From contig CAJFGR010000023.1 in NCBI GenBank assembly GCA_904377845.1, forward strand, positions 1 to 42,278: 42,278 bases of DNA, written 5' to 3'. The notes beneath the pieces are model-generated. The model worked only from the letters and a program-made list of their open reading frames with translations. It ran no database searches and was not told the origin of the DNA. The DNA is from an uncultured Ruminococcus sp. Its GTDB lineage: Bacteria > Bacillota > Clostridia > Lachnospirales > Lachnospiraceae. The translations under genes were made by a program, and so were the position numbers. Positions 32,916 to 42,278 of the stretch are shown piece by piece (position 1 is the first letter of the stretch; every line of letters begins with the position of its first letter).

Positions 32916-34001
32916 ATGGATCAGAAATTAAGAGTAGGAATCTTAGGTGCAACAGGTATGGTAGGACAGAGATTTATTTCTCTGCTCGAGAACCATCCGT
33001 GGTTTGAGGTAGTGACAGTTGCTGCCAGCCCGCGTTCAGCAGGCAAGACATATGAAGAGGCAGTAGGCGACCGCTGGAAAATGGACACTCCGATGCCGGA
33101 GGCAGTGAAAAAGCTGGTAGTGCTCAATGTAAACGATGTGGAGCACGTAGCGTCCACAGTTGACTTTGTGTTCAGCGCAGTAGATATGAGCAAGGAAGAG
33201 ATTAAGGCGATCGAGGAAGAATATGCTAAGACAGAGACTCCGGTTGTATCAAACAACAGCGCTCACCGCTGGACACCGGACGTTCCGATGGTAGTGCCGG
33301 AGATCAATGCGGATCATTTTGATGTGATTCCGGATCAGAAAAAACGTCTTGGCACAACACGCGGATTTATCGCCGTAAAACCGAACTGCTCTATCCAGAG
33401 CTATGCTCCGTGCCTTGCAGCATGGAAGGAATTCGGACCGAAGGAGCTTGTTGTTACGACATACCAGGCTATCTCCGGTGCCGGAAAGACATTTAAAGAC
33501 TGGCCGGAAATGGTTGGAAATATTATTCCGTTTATCGGCGGAGAGGAAGAGAAGAGCGAGCAGGAGCCGCTCCGTGTCCTCGGTAAAGTGGAGAACGGAC
33601 AGATCGTGAAAGCAGAGCTTCCGAAGATCACATGCCAGTGCGTGCGTGTCCCGGTACTTAACGGACATACGGCAGCAGTGTTCATCAACTTTGAGAAAAA
33701 ACCGACAAAAGAACAGCTCATCGAAAAGCTTGTAAACTTCAAAGGCTTCCCGCAGGAGGCAGATCTTCCGAGCGCTCCGAAGCAGTTCATCCAGTATCTG
33801 GAAGACGACAACCGCCCGCAGGTAACTCTGGATGTAGACTATGAGAACGGTATGGGCATATCCATCGGTCGTCTGAGAGAGGATACGATGTATGACTACA
33901 AGTTTATCGGTCTCTCCCACAATACAGTAAGAGGAGCAGCAGGCGGAGCGGTCCTCTGCGCAGAGGCTCTTACAGCCAAAGGATATATTGCTAAAAAATA
34001 A
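32916..34001 (+). CDS. asd: Aspartate-semialdehyde dehydrogenase
   Basis: A 361-residue NADPH-dependent enzyme that makes aspartate semialdehyde for lysine, threonine and methionine synthesis. It has GILGATGMVGQRF for cofactor binding and the catalytic Cys158 in AVKPNCSIQSY; the His and Arg of the active site lie in later blocks. The sequence is of the longer class related to archaeal and fungal Asd, not the E. coli class. GAAAGGATGTAGAGAAA precedes the ATG. A terminator follows. Confidence 0.93.
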   Translation: MDQKLRVGILGATGMVGQRFISLLENHPWFEVVTVAASPRSAGKTYEEAVGDRWKMDTPMPEAVKKLVVLNVNDVEHVASTVDFVFSAVDMSKEEIKAIEEEYAKTETPVVSNNSAHRWTPDVPMVVPEINADHFDVIPDQKKRLGTTRGFIAVKPNCSIQSYAPCLAAWKEFGPKELVVTTYQAISGAGKTFKDWPEMVGNIIPFIGGEEEKSEQEPLRVLGKVENGQIVKAELPKITCQCVRVPVLNGHTAAVFINFEKKPTKEQLIEKLVNFKGFPQEADLPSAPKQFIQYLEDDNRPQVTLDVDYENGMGISIGRLREDTMYDYKFIGLSHNTVRGAAGGAVLCAEALTAKGYIAKK

Positions 34002-34047
34002 TACGGTACAGAAATCCGAAAAGCAGAAGAACCGGCTGACGGGAGAT

Positions 34048-34083
34048 AAAGAGGAAGGACGTTAATTTCTTCCTCTTTTTTTT
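34048..34083 (+). terminator. asd terminator
   Basis: AAAGAGGAAG (34048-34057) and CTTCCTCTTT (34069-34078), followed by a long T-run. Confidence 0.9.
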
Positions 34084-34142
34084 CTCGCTTTCCTGTGGTA
34101 AAATGACAAAATAGACGTTTAAAGAAAGAGGAGGCTGTCATT

Positions 34143-35417
34143 ATGGGAATGACAATGACGCAGAAGATTCTGGCGGCTCATGCAGGGCTTGACTCTGTAG
34201 AAGCGGGCCAGCTGATCGAAGCAAAGCTTGACGTGGTCATGGCAAATGACATCACAGGCCCGATGGCTCTGCCGATCATTAAGCAGATGTCAGATCACGT
34301 GTTTGACAAAGATAAAGTAGTATTTGTTCCGGATCATTTTACACCGAACAAGGATATCAAATCAGCGGAGAACTCCAAGGCAATCCGCGAATACGCAAAA
34401 GAGCAGGGGCTGACATGGTATTTTGAGCAGGGCAAATCCGGTGTGGAGCACGCAATCCTTCCGGAGGCGGGAGTTGTAACAGCCGGTGAGTGCATTATCG
34501 GTGCTGATTCTCACACCTGTACATACGGTGCCCTGGGAGCATTTTCAACAGGAATGGGAACGACAGACGTGGCAACCGGTATGGCAACCGGAGAGATCTG
34601 GTTTAAAGTGCCCAGCGCCATCAAGTTTGTCCTGACAGGAAAACCGGGGAAATATGTCAGCGGTAAAGATATTATCATCCATATTATAGGAAAGATCGGT
34701 GTTGACGGTGCTCTTTACAAATCCATGGAGTTTACCGGAGACGGCATCGCAAATCTGTCCATGGACGACCGCTTTACGATGGCGAATATGGCGATCGAGG
34801 CAGGGGCAAAGAACGGAATTTTCCCGGTGGATGAACAGGCTCTTGCATATATCAAAGAACATTCAAAGAAACCATATACAATCTACGAGGCAGACGAGGA
34901 CGCCCGGTATGACGAAGTGATCACGATTGATCTGTCTGAGATCCGTCCCACAGTGGCATTCCCGCATCTTCCGGGAAATGCAAAGACCATTGATGAAATC
35001 GACGCAATGGAGCCGATCAAGATCGATCAGGTTGTAATCGGATCCTGTACCAACGGGCGTATGGAAGATATGAGAAAAGCGGCTGCGATCCTGAAAGGAC
35101 ATACAGTGCATCCGGATGTGCGTGTGATGATCGTGCCGGCAACGCAGAAAATATATAAACAGTGCATTGAGGAAGGGCTTCTGGAGATCTTTGTAGATGT
35201 AGGGTGCGCTGTGAACACACCGAGCTGCGGACCGTGTATGGGCGGACATATGGGGGTTCTTGCCGCGGGAGAGAAATGTGTTTCGACTACAAACCGCAAT
35301 TTTGTAGGACGCATGGGGCACGTAGATTCCCTGATTTATCTTGCGTCCCCCGAGGTGGCGGCAGCAAGTGCCATCGCGGGCTGCATTGCAAATCCTGAGA
35401 AAGTGGGTGAGATGTAA
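34143..35417 (+). CDS. leuC: 3-isopropylmalate dehydratase large subunit
   Basis: A 424-residue aconitase-family subunit of the leucine pathway that isomerises 2- to 3-isopropylmalate; relatives also act on citramalate. The 4Fe-4S ligands are Cys302 (IGSCTNGRM), Cys362 and Cys365 (PSCGPCMGG). It is of the shorter, archaeal-like class. GAAAGAGGAGGCTGTCATT precedes the ATG. Its stop overlaps the leuD start by one base. Confidence 0.93.
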   Translation: MGMTMTQKILAAHAGLDSVEAGQLIEAKLDVVMANDITGPMALPIIKQMSDHVFDKDKVVFVPDHFTPNKDIKSAENSKAIREYAKEQGLTWYFEQGKSGVEHAILPEAGVVTAGECIIGADSHTCTYGALGAFSTGMGTTDVATGMATGEIWFKVPSAIKFVLTGKPGKYVSGKDIIIHIIGKIGVDGALYKSMEFTGDGIANLSMDDRFTMANMAIEAGAKNGIFPVDEQALAYIKEHSKKPYTIYEADEDARYDEVITIDLSEIRPTVAFPHLPGNAKTIDEIDAMEPIKIDQVVIGSCTNGRMEDMRKAAAILKGHTVHPDVRVMIVPATQKIYKQCIEEGLLEIFVDVGCAVNTPSCGPCMGGHMGVLAAGEKCVSTTNRNFVGRMGHVDSLIYLASPEVAAASAIAGCIANPEKVGEM

Positions 35418-35911
35418 TGAGAGCAAAAGGCCATGTATTTAAATACGGTGATAATGTGGATACGGATGTAATTATCCCCGCAAGATACCTGAATTCTTTC
35501 GATGCGCAGGAGCTTGCGAGCCATGCGATGGCGGATATTGATCCTGATTTTGTGAAGAAAGTACAGCCGGGCGACCTGATCGTTGCCAATAAGAATTTCG
35601 GATGCGGTTCTTCAAGGGAACACGCACCGCTCTGCTTGAAGACAGCCGGTGTGAGCTGCATAATAGCGGAAACATTTGCACGGATTTTCTACCGCAATGC
35701 CATTAACATCGGACTTCCGATCATTGAATGTCCGGAGGCGGCAAAGGCGATCGAAGCTGGAGATGAGGTGGAAGTTGATTTTGACAGCGGAAAGATCTAT
35801 GATCTGACTAAGGGAACAGAGTATCAGGGGCAGGCTTTTCCGGAGTTTATGCAGAAACTGATTGCAGCGGGCGGTCTTGTCAATTATACAAATAATAAAA
35901 AGAAGAAATAA
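35417..35911 (+). CDS. leuD: 3-isopropylmalate dehydratase small subunit
   Basis: The 164-residue swivel subunit partnering LeuC. The motifs [17 protein letters not shown] and [15 protein letters not shown] are typical. It shares one base with leuC (TAATG), so it is translationally coupled. The C-terminus is a Lys-rich tail (NNKKKK). A terminator follows. Confidence 0.94.
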   Translation: MRAKGHVFKYGDNVDTDVIIPARYLNSFDAQELASHAMADIDPDFVKKVQPGDLIVANKNFGCGSSREHAPLCLKTAGVSCIIAETFARIFYRNAINIGLPIIECPEAAKAIEAGDEVEVDFDSGKIYDLTKGTEYQGQAFPEFMQKLIAAGGLVNYTNNKKKK

Positions 35912-35920
35912 AACCGGCAA

Positions 35921-35972
35921 AAAGGGATGCTGTACAAGGCAGAAATGTTTCCGCCTGTGCGGCACCCCTTTT
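35921..35972 (+). terminator. leuCD terminator
   Basis: A long stem between AAAGGGATGCTGTACA (from 35921) and TGTGCGGCACCCCTTT (ending 35972), with G-U pairs and one or two bulges, ending in a short T-run. Confidence 0.7.
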
Positions 35973-35999
35973 ATGGCATATCTGTGAAAGGAAAAAGTT

Positions 36000-37310
36000 A
36001 TGGAAAAGGATAAACAGGAAATCGGCGCCCGGACGGCGCAGAAAAGCGGGATAGGAAAGGCATCGGCTCTCCTTCCGATCGGTGTATTCCTTGTTATTTT
36101 TCTCGGAGCGGGGATTGTATTTGGAGATTTCTATGCTATGCCTGCAATTGTTGCTTTTCTGATTGCGCTGTTTGTCGCATTTCTGCAGAACAGAAAAGTG
36201 AGCTTTGATGAGAAGATCGGGATCATTGCAAAGGGAGTGGGTGAGGAGAATATCATCACTATGAGTCTGATATTCCTCTGCGCGGGAGGCTTCTCCGGAG
36301 CCGTGAGTGCGGCCGGCGGTGTGGACAGTACGGTAAATCTCGGACTGTCACTGATACCGGCTCATTTTATCGTGTCAGGACTTTTTATCATCAGCTGCTT
36401 TATTTCGGTTTCCATGGGCACTTCCATGGGAACAATTGCGGCACTGGCTCCGATCGCTGTAGGGATCAGCGAAGAAGCGGGATTCCCTCTGGCGGTCTGT
36501 ATTGCGGCTGTAGTCTGCGGAGCAATGTTCGGGGATAATCTTTCTATGATATCAGATACGACAATCGCAGCAGTTAAGACACAGGGCTGTGAGATGAAGG
36601 ACAAGTTTAAGGCGAATTTTCTGATCGTACTTCCGGCGGCAGTCATTACGGCTGTCTTCTTCTGGTTCATCACAAGAGACATGAGCTATGATATTGCGAG
36701 CGCCGGGTACAATCTGCTTCAGGTTATTCCGTATCTGGTTGTTTTAGTCGGGGCGCTGATCGGAATCAATGTATTTCTTGTGCTGATCGCAGGAACCGTG
36801 CTTTCACTTATTGTGGGTGTGGGAACAGGGACGATCCCTCTGTCGGAAATGTTTACGGTAGTTGGCGACGGCGTTGTTTCGATGTACGACATTACAGTCA
36901 TTTCTATTATAGTGGCATGTATCGTATCGCTTGTCCGGGCAAACGGCGGTATTCATTTTATTCTGAATCTGATCAAAAGCAGGATAAGGGGAAAGAAAGG
37001 CGCGCAGGCAGGTGTTGCGGCTCTGGCGCTTCTGGTGGATCTGTGTACGGCGAACAATACAGTGGCGATTGTGATGTCAGGACCTATCGCCAAGGAGATC
37101 AGCGATGAGTTCGGCGTGGATCCGAAAAGATCGGCATCACTCCTGGATATGTTTACTTCAGTAGGGCAGGGGCTGATCCCCTATGGGGCACAGCTCCTTT
37201 CCGCGGCAACCCTGACCGGGCTGACGCCGTTTGATATGATCCCGTATCTTGTCTATCCGGTGCTGATGGCTGTGTGCGGAATCGTGGCTATTATAATATC
37301 GAAACGGTGA
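36000..37310 (+). CDS. NhaC-type Na+/H+ antiporter family protein
   Basis: A 436-residue polytopic membrane protein with about ten to eleven helices, of the NhaC/YuiF-like ion transporter superfamily. MGTSMGTIAALAPIAVGIS and GAMFGDNLSMISDTTIAA are typical conserved segments. It could be an amino-acid/H+ or Na+/H+ antiporter; malate or lactate exchange is known for relatives. GAAAGGAAAAAGTT precedes the ATG. Lies between leuD and thrC. Confidence 0.8.
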   Translation: MEKDKQEIGARTAQKSGIGKASALLPIGVFLVIFLGAGIVFGDFYAMPAIVAFLIALFVAFLQNRKVSFDEKIGIIAKGVGEENIITMSLIFLCAGGFSGAVSAAGGVDSTVNLGLSLIPAHFIVSGLFIISCFISVSMGTSMGTIAALAPIAVGISEEAGFPLAVCIAAVVCGAMFGDNLSMISDTTIAAVKTQGCEMKDKFKANFLIVLPAAVITAVFFWFITRDMSYDIASAGYNLLQVIPYLVVLVGALIGINVFLVLIAGTVLSLIVGVGTGTIPLSEMFTVVGDGVVSMYDITVISIIVACIVSLVRANGGIHFILNLIKSRIRGKKGAQAGVAALALLVDLCTANNTVAIVMSGPIAKEISDEFGVDPKRSASLLDMFTSVGQGLIPYGAQLLSAATLTGLTPFDMIPYLVYPVLMAVCGIVAIIISKR

Positions 37311-37349
37311 GATGGGAATATAAAACGTTGAGGCGAATATCGGACGCTA

Positions 37350-37379
37350 TGGACAGCGCAACAGAACCTGTGCTATAAT
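37350..37379 (+). promoter_or_regulatory. thrC promoter
   Basis: TGGACA (37350-37355), an 18-base spacer and TATAAT (37374-37379), 42 bases before the ATG. Confidence 0.6.
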
Positions 37380-37420
37380 TCAGTGCAGTAACACGGAGAA
37401 AAGAAAAAGAGGGTATAAGA

Positions 37421-38908
37421 ATGAATCTACTATATAAGAGCACGAGAAACTCTGATAAAACAGTAACTGCCTCCGAGGCAATCTTAAAAGGACTCGCTGA
37501 TGACGGCGGACTGTTTGTACCGGAGTACATTCCGAAACTTGACGTAACGATGGATGAGTTGAAAGGTATGACATATCAGGAGACCGCCTATGCTGTCATG
37601 AAACAGTTTCTTACCGACTTTACGGAAGAAGAACTGAAACACTGTATTGACAGTGCATATGACTCTAAATTTGACACAGAGGTGATCGCCCCGCTTGTCA
37701 AAGTAGAAGACACATATCATCTGGAACTCTTCCACGGCGCTACAATCGCATTCAAGGATATGGCGCTCTCGATCCTGCCGCATCTTCTGACGACGGCGGC
37801 GAAGAAGAATCATGTGACTAAGGATATTGTGATCCTGACAGCTACATCAGGAGATACCGGGAAAGCGGCTCTTGCAGGATTTGCTGATGTTCCGGGGACA
37901 AAGATTATCGTATTTTATCCGAAGGGCGGTGTGAGCCGTGTACAGGAACTGCAGATGGTGACGCAGAAAGGTGAAAATACATCTGTAGTGGCAATCCACG
38001 GAAATTTTGACAATGCGCAGAGCGGCGTTAAAGCCCTCTTTGAAGATAAGGAACTGGAAAAGGAACTTTCAGATGCAGGCTATCAGTTCTCATCAGCGAA
38101 CTCCATCAATATCGGACGTCTTGTTCCTCAGGTGGTTTATTATGTCTATGCATATGCAAAACTGCTGGAGAATGAAGAGATTACATCCGGAGAGGAGATC
38201 AATGTGACAGTTCCAACCGGAAATTTCGGAAATATTCTTGCGGCATATTATGCGAAGCAGATGGGTGTGCCGATTGCGAAACTGATCTGTGCCTCCAACG
38301 AAAATAAGGTGCTTTTTGATTTCTTCCGGACAGGCGTATATGATAAGAACCGTGAGTTTATCCTTACGTCCTCCCCGTCAATGGATATTCTGATTTCCAG
38401 CAATCTGGAACGTCTGATCTACACGATTGCGGGCCGGGATGCAAAGAAGAATTCTGAGCTGATGGCGCAGCTCAAGGAGAAAGGATCATATGAAATCACT
38501 CCGGAGATGAAGGAACGCCTGTCAGATTTCGAGGGCGGATTTGCTACGGAGGAAGAGACGAAAGAGACGATACGAACCACGTATGAGAAGACCGGCTATG
38601 TAATGGATACCCATACGGCAGTGGCGGCGTATGTATGTGCTCAGTACAGAAAAAACAGCGGCGATGATAAAAAGTGCCTTGTTGCATCCACAGCGAGCCC
38701 GTACAAATTTATCCACAGTGTAATGACGGCGATAGATGATAAATATGCAGATGTAGATGAATTTGAGCTTGTGGACGAACTGAGCCGGATCTCCGGAACT
38801 GATGTGCCGAATGCGATCAAGGAGATTCGCAATGCGGAGATCCGTCACACACGCGAGTGCGATGCAGATGAAATGAAACTTACAGTAAAAGAGATTCTCG
38901 GAGTTTAA
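37421..38908 (+). CDS. thrC: Threonine synthase
   Basis: A 495-residue PLP enzyme that converts O-phosphohomoserine to threonine. Lys112 in HGATIAFKDMALS binds PLP. The N-terminal MNLLYKSTRN and LADDGGLFVPEYIP segments and the length place it in the long class (E. coli/fungal-like). SGDTGKAALAGF, then PTGNFGNILAAYYAK bind the phosphate and cofactor. Together with asd it supplies threonine. Confidence 0.95.
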   Translation: MNLLYKSTRNSDKTVTASEAILKGLADDGGLFVPEYIPKLDVTMDELKGMTYQETAYAVMKQFLTDFTEEELKHCIDSAYDSKFDTEVIAPLVKVEDTYHLELFHGATIAFKDMALSILPHLLTTAAKKNHVTKDIVILTATSGDTGKAALAGFADVPGTKIIVFYPKGGVSRVQELQMVTQKGENTSVVAIHGNFDNAQSGVKALFEDKELEKELSDAGYQFSSANSINIGRLVPQVVYYVYAYAKLLENEEITSGEEINVTVPTGNFGNILAAYYAKQMGVPIAKLICASNENKVLFDFFRTGVYDKNREFILTSSPSMDILISSNLERLIYTIAGRDAKKNSELMAQLKEKGSYEITPEMKERLSDFEGGFATEEETKETIRTTYEKTGYVMDTHTAVAAYVCAQYRKNSGDDKKCLVASTASPYKFIHSVMTAIDDKYADVDEFELVDELSRISGTDVPNAIKEIRNAEIRHTRECDADEMKLTVKEILGV

Positions 38909-38921
38909 GGAGTAAGACAGA

Positions 38922-39275
38922 ATGGATAATATGGACAGTGTTTGGGGCATTATAGGGATTATCGTACTTGCCTGCGGTTTATATGCAATTTATGCATTTA
39001 TAAAGATGAAAACAACAGGTGAGATAAATGCTTCCCTTCTTCTTGGTAAAGAATATACTTATAAAAAGTGTAAGAACAAAGAGGCATATGTCAGGAAGGC
39101 TGGACCGGCGCTTCTTGTATTCGGAATCGTTGCCCTCGTTTATGGCATAATAGATGTTGTTCACTGTTATGTCTATCCGATGGATATTGTGGATACTGCA
39201 GGAATGATTATTTTCTTTGTTGTGCTGGTTGCTTTTGCCGTATATACGACTAAAATTAAAAAAGAGTATTTCTGA
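38922..39275 (+). CDS. Small membrane protein of unknown function
   Basis: A 117-residue protein with three hydrophobic segments (residues about 7-27, 62-82 and 89-108). A Lys-rich loop (LLLGKEYTYKKCKNKEAYVRK) lies between the first two, and a basic C-terminus follows. Start 38922, with AAGGAGTAAGACAGA upstream. It lies 13 bases after thrC and may be cotranscribed with it. No family was recognised. Confidence 0.7.
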   Translation: MDNMDSVWGIIGIIVLACGLYAIYAFIKMKTTGEINASLLLGKEYTYKKCKNKEAYVRKAGPALLVFGIVALVYGIIDVVHCYVYPMDIVDTAGMIIFFVVLVAFAVYTTKIKKEYF

Positions 39276-39305
39276 ACGTCCGATATAACGAGGGAGTGAT
39301 CTGAT

Positions 39306-39692
39306 ATGAATTATACGGAACTGATCAGACAGGCTTTATCGGCCAGAGAATATTCATACAGCCCATATTCGCATTTTCGTGTGGGAGCAGCGTTGCTGTG
39401 CAAAGACGGATCTGTATGGACGGGGTGCAATATCGAAAATCGTGCTTATGGTCCTACAAACTGTGCAGAGAGAACTGCTTTCTTTAAGGCAGTATCGGAG
39501 GGAAAGCGTGAATTCGCGGCAATTGCCATTGTCGGCGGAGAAGCGGAACTTGACTGGTGTTATCCCTGCGGTGTATGCCGTCAGGTTATGGCAGAGTTCT
39601 GTGATCCTGACGGATTTGAGATTATTTGTGCCAGATCAGAAGAGGAATATAAGGTTTATACACTGCGAGAACTCCTTCCGGAGATGTTCTGA
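39306..39692 (+). CDS. cdd: Cytidine deaminase
   Basis: A 128-residue homotetrameric-type cytidine deaminase for pyrimidine salvage. The zinc site is Cys53-Ala-Glu55 (TNCAERTAFF) with Cys88 and Cys91 (CYPCGVCRQ), and Glu55 is the proton shuttle. SPYSHFRVGAAL is the N-terminal signature. GAGGGAGTGATCTGAT precedes the ATG. Confidence 0.96.
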   Translation: MNYTELIRQALSAREYSYSPYSHFRVGAALLCKDGSVWTGCNIENRAYGPTNCAERTAFFKAVSEGKREFAAIAIVGGEAELDWCYPCGVCRQVMAEFCDPDGFEIICARSEEEYKVYTLRELLPEMF

Positions 39693-39766
39693 AAAGGTAC
39701 GGGAGAAATCCGGGGCATTACAGATACCGGAAGGACTTTGTTAAAATAATATTTATCGAACTTAAA

Positions 39767-39800
39767 ATGCAGGATTTCACAATGAATCCTGCATTTTTTG
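39767..39800 (+). terminator. cdd terminator
   Basis: ATGCAGGATT (39767-39776) and AATCCTGCAT (39785-39794), perfect, followed by TTTTT. Confidence 0.9.
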
Positions 39801-39897
39801 AACGAAAAAATCATTGCTATCCCGATGTAAACAGAAATAAATGAATTGGATTTTACAAAAACTTTCATAAAAAAGTCGAAATTTAATAAGATTGTTA

Positions 39898-39926
39898 TTG
39901 ATTTTTCAATCGTAATTCTGTATAAT
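39898..39926 (+). promoter_or_regulatory. pckA promoter
   Basis: TTGATT (39898-39903), a 17-base spacer and TATAAT (39921-39926). The rest of the 39693-39993 gap holds the cdd terminator, about 100 A+T-rich bases without recognised features, and a leader with AGAGAGAGGTAGAAGAGGT before the ATG. Confidence 0.75.
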
Positions 39927-39993
39927 GGGAACGTACTGGGGGTTATGACAAGAATTCCCATAAAGATTTTAGAAAGAGAGAGGTAGAAGAGGT

Positions 39994-41598
39994 ATGGCAA
40001 ATATTGATTTAACTCAGTATGGCATTACAGGAACTACGGAAATCGTTCACAATCCTTCCTATGAGATGTTGTTTGAGGAAGAGACAAACCCGAATCTGGA
40101 AGGTTTTGACAAAGGTCAGGAGAGTGAACTTGGTGCAGTAGACGTTATGACAGGTATCTACACAGGCCGTTCACCGAAAGACAAATATATCGTTATGGAT
40201 GAAAACTCCAAAGACACTGTATGGTGGACATCTGACGAGTATCCGAACGACAATCATCCGGCATCTCAGGAAGCATGGGATGCAGTAAAAGACATCGCAA
40301 AGAATGAGCTCTCCAACAAGAGACTTTTCGTTGTAGATGCATTCTGCGGAGCTAACAAAGATACACGTATGGCAATCCGTTTCATCGTTGAGGTTGCTTG
40401 GCAGGCTCACTTCGTAACAAATATGTTCATCCGCCCGACAGACGAAGAGCTGGAGAACTTCGAGCCTGATTTCGTAGTATACAATGCTTCCAAAGCAAAA
40501 GTAGAAAATTACAAAGAGCTTGGCCTCAGATCTGAGACAGCAGTTATGTTCAATATTACAAGCCGCGAGCAGGTTATTGTTAATACATGGTACGGCGGAG
40601 AGATGAAGAAAGGTATGTTCTCTATGATGAACTACTATCTGCCGCTGAAGGGTATCGCTTCCATGCACTGCTCTGCAAACACAGACATGAACGGCGAGAA
40701 TACAGCTATCTTCTTCGGCCTTTCCGGAACAGGTAAGACAACTCTTTCCACAGACCCGAAGAGACTGCTCATCGGTGATGACGAGCACGGCTGGGATGAC
40801 AACGGCGTATTCAACTTCGAGGGAGGATGCTATGCAAAAGTTATCGACCTTGATAAAGATTCTGAGCCGGATATCTACAATGCAATCAAGAGAAACGCTC
40901 TTCTTGAGAACGTTACACTTGACGCAGAAGGACACATTGACTTTACAGACAAGAGCGTGACAGAGAATACACGTGTATCCTATCCGATCAATCACATTGA
41001 GAAGATTGTTCGCCCGGTATCTGCAGCTCCGGCAGCAAAGAATGTAATTTTCCTGTCAGCTGACGCATTCGGAGTACTTCCGCCGGTATCCGTACTTACA
41101 CCGGAGCAGACAGAGTACTACTTCCTGTCAGGTTTCACAGCTAAGCTTGCCGGTACAGAGCGCGGTATCACAGAGCCGACACCGACATTCTCCGCATGCT
41201 TCGGACAGGCATTCCTTGAGCTGCACCCGACAAAATATGCAGAAGAGCTCGTTAAGAGAATGAAAGAGAGCGGAGCGAAAGCTTACCTCGTAAATACAGG
41301 ATGGAACGGAACAGGAAAACGTATCTCCATCAAAGATACACGTGGTATCATCGATGCAATCTTAAGCGGAGCTATCCTTGATGCACCGACTAAGAAGATT
41401 CCGTACTTCAACTTCGAAGTTCCGACAGAGCTTCCGGGAGTTGATCCGGCTATCCTTGATCCTCGCGACACATACGCTGACGCTTCCGAGTGGGAGACAA
41501 AAGCAAAAGATCTGGCTGCAAGATTCATCAAGAACTTTAAGAAATACGAGAGCAATGAGCTCGGAAAAGCACTTGTTGCAGCAGGTCCGCAGGAGTAA
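39994..41598 (+). CDS. pckA: Phosphoenolpyruvate carboxykinase (ATP)
   Basis: A 534-residue ATP-dependent PEPCK that interconverts oxaloacetate and phosphoenolpyruvate. The P-loop is [12 protein letters not shown], with the metal-binding [10 protein letters not shown] downstream; [14 protein letters not shown] binds substrate. In gut anaerobes this enzyme often runs in the carboxylating, ATP-forming direction, which is family knowledge. Codon use is strongly biased (for example ACA, GCA, CCG), suggesting high expression. A terminator follows. Confidence 0.97.
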   Translation: MANIDLTQYGITGTTEIVHNPSYEMLFEEETNPNLEGFDKGQESELGAVDVMTGIYTGRSPKDKYIVMDENSKDTVWWTSDEYPNDNHPASQEAWDAVKDIAKNELSNKRLFVVDAFCGANKDTRMAIRFIVEVAWQAHFVTNMFIRPTDEELENFEPDFVVYNASKAKVENYKELGLRSETAVMFNITSREQVIVNTWYGGEMKKGMFSMMNYYLPLKGIASMHCSANTDMNGENTAIFFGLSGTGKTTLSTDPKRLLIGDDEHGWDDNGVFNFEGGCYAKVIDLDKDSEPDIYNAIKRNALLENVTLDAEGHIDFTDKSVTENTRVSYPINHIEKIVRPVSAAPAAKNVIFLSADAFGVLPPVSVLTPEQTEYYFLSGFTAKLAGTERGITEPTPTFSACFGQAFLELHPTKYAEELVKRMKESGAKAYLVNTGWNGTGKRISIKDTRGIIDAILSGAILDAPTKKIPYFNFEVPTELPGVDPAILDPRDTYADASEWETKAKDLAARFIKNFKKYESNELGKALVAAGPQE

Positions 41599-41635
41599 GA
41601 TACAGAAGTATCACAAATACCAATTATATAAAATA

Positions 41636-41676
41636 ACAGCAGGCTGTCTGGTAAAAACTGGACAGCCTGCTGTTTC
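41636..41676 (+). terminator. pckA terminator
   Basis: ACAGCAGGCTGTC (41636-41648) and GACAGCCTGCTGT (41661-41673), perfect 13 bp, followed by TTTCTATA. Confidence 0.88.
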
Positions 41677-41770
41677 TATACCGTGAAATCCCGGCTTCTT
41701 CTTTTGACGTTCGTATTTTGAGACAGCAACTGTAAAGTTGCGCTATAGTTGGTAGAGGCAACCGGCCCTT

Positions 41771-41793
41771 TCTGATATCATGTACATATCAGA
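41771..41793. promoter_or_regulatory. Palindromic operator candidate before the HTH gene
   Basis: TCTGATAT (41771-41778) and ATATCAGA (41786-41793) are a perfect 8-bp inverted repeat with a 7-base spacer, 20 bases upstream of the ATG and next to the AGGGAGGTGA binding site. Self-regulation by the XRE protein downstream is plausible. Confidence 0.5.
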
Positions 41794-41813
41794 TAAGTAG
41801 GGAGGTGAGAATC

Positions 41814-42161
41814 ATGCGGATGACATTTATAATGTTTATATTCGGAACAATTAGTTTGCTCATAACTACTGCAGCAGTAGTCTACCTTTTTATTTTAATT
41901 GTCAGGGCATTAAAAAAGTATATCAATTCTCAGGATGTGAGAAAGGAAAAATCAGAGACGCGGAAGTCATTGGGAGAAGTGTTAAAAAAGTACCGTACAG
42001 ACAATAAAATGACACAGGAGTTTGTGGCGGAATCACTGGGAGTCAGCAGACAGGCTGTCTCCAAATGGGAACAGGGGATCTCCGAGCCGTCGACTTCAAA
42101 CATGATCGCACTGGCAAAGCTTTACAGGGTGACTCCGGAAGAACTCCTAAAGAATATATGA
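41814..42161 (+). CDS. Membrane-tethered XRE-family HTH regulator
   Basis: A 115-residue protein. Residues about 4-31 are a transmembrane helix (TFIMFIFGTISLLITTAAVV region). A charged linker and a C-terminal Cro/cI helix-turn-helix follow: GEVLKKYRTDNKMTQEFVAESLGVSRQAVSKWEQG, about residues 53-87, ending ALAKLYRVTPEELLKNI. The start ATG 41814 follows AGGGAGGTGAGAATC; the GTG at 41805 lies inside that site. The topology puts the HTH on a short tether in the cytoplasm. Its target is unknown. Confidence 0.85.
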   Translation: MRMTFIMFIFGTISLLITTAAVVYLFILIVRALKKYINSQDVRKEKSETRKSLGEVLKKYRTDNKMTQEFVAESLGVSRQAVSKWEQGISEPSTSNMIALAKLYRVTPEELLKNI

Positions 42162-42162
42162 A

Positions 42163-42278
42163 ATTCCGATTTTTCGTACCGGCTCAGGAGTAGAAAATCA
42201 TTTGAAAAGTAGTTAGATACGGAATGATCGACTCACGTATCCGCGGACAGAGGAAAGGTTGATCCCGTCTCCGGTTAC
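42163..42278. repeat. Inverted-repeat element, copy 2 (cut by the window end)
   Basis: From ATTCCGATTTTTCGTACCGGCT onward it matches the reverse complement of the right arm of copy 1 (8155 down to 8058), including CAGGAGTAGAAAATCATTTG and GACTCACGTATCC, with few changes. The end (TCTCCGGTTAC) matches the loop of copy 1 at 8017-8025. As in copy 1, it starts within three bases of a stop codon. Confidence 0.85.

Noticed and set aside
40171-40995. 274-residue minus-strand frame inside pckA
   Set aside because: Long because of the biased codon use of pckA; no start signals or motifs.

Overview
The window looks like the chromosome of a gut Lachnospiraceae bacterium (Clostridia). The basis is a clostridial bile salt hydrolase, an rpsP-khpA-rimM-trmD-rplS block next to a lepB-rbgA-lepB-rnhB-yraN-pgeF block, a Cys-rich 'chorion class' type small protein typical of the family, mid-range G+C, strong AGGAGG-like ribosome binding sites and TTGACA/TATAAT promoters. 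The family-level assignment is inference from gene content; the species was not identified.

Layout. (1) 0.2-1.1 kb: bile salt hydrolase. 1.2-4.0 kb: a T-box leader, probably sensing tRNA-Trp, then a very structured G+C-rich segment, then an iron-dependent dehydrogenase coupled to a YkvI-type transporter. 4.1-6.4 kb: feoAB under a promoter that overlaps a Fur-like box. (2) 6.5-10.6 kb: a TruA-like protein with an altered catalytic motif, an acyl-CoA thioesterase, a 240-bp inverted-repeat element (a second copy runs off the right end of the window), two overlapping unknown genes, small proteins and a cytoplasmic subtilase. (3) 10.7-20.3 kb: a housekeeping block for protein targeting, translation and tRNA/rRNA maturation (ylxM-ffh, rpsP, khpA, rimM, trmD, rplS, two signal peptidases, rbgA, rnhB, yraN, pgeF, an MscS channel), then tRNA-Thr(CGU). 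(4) 20.5-23.6 kb: PaaI thioesterase, DUF362 ferredoxin-like protein, NSS transporter.

(5) 23.8-28.2 kb is the most unusual part: an A+T-rich, degraded cassette inserted at the 3' end of an ABC permease gene. The last ~35 codons of the permease occur twice, once at each edge, with 52 identical bases. Inside are an intact MNT-type nucleotidyltransferase (antitoxin-like), a HEPN toxin gene damaged by an internal deletion, and a large DUF4365-like nuclease / SF1 helicase fusion broken by stops near both ends. It reads as a decayed anti-phage or toxin-antitoxin island that arrived by recombination in the permease gene.

(6) 28.1-29.7 kb: NitT/TauT-type ABC permease and ATPase with no binding protein in view. 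29.9-42.2 kb: cytidylate-kinase-like protein, queH, argH with a structured leader, asd, leuCD, an NhaC-type antiporter, thrC, a small membrane protein, cdd, pckA, and a membrane-tethered XRE regulator followed at once by the second copy of the inverted-repeat element. argH, asd, leuCD and thrC form an amino-acid biosynthesis neighbourhood with separate promoters or terminators.
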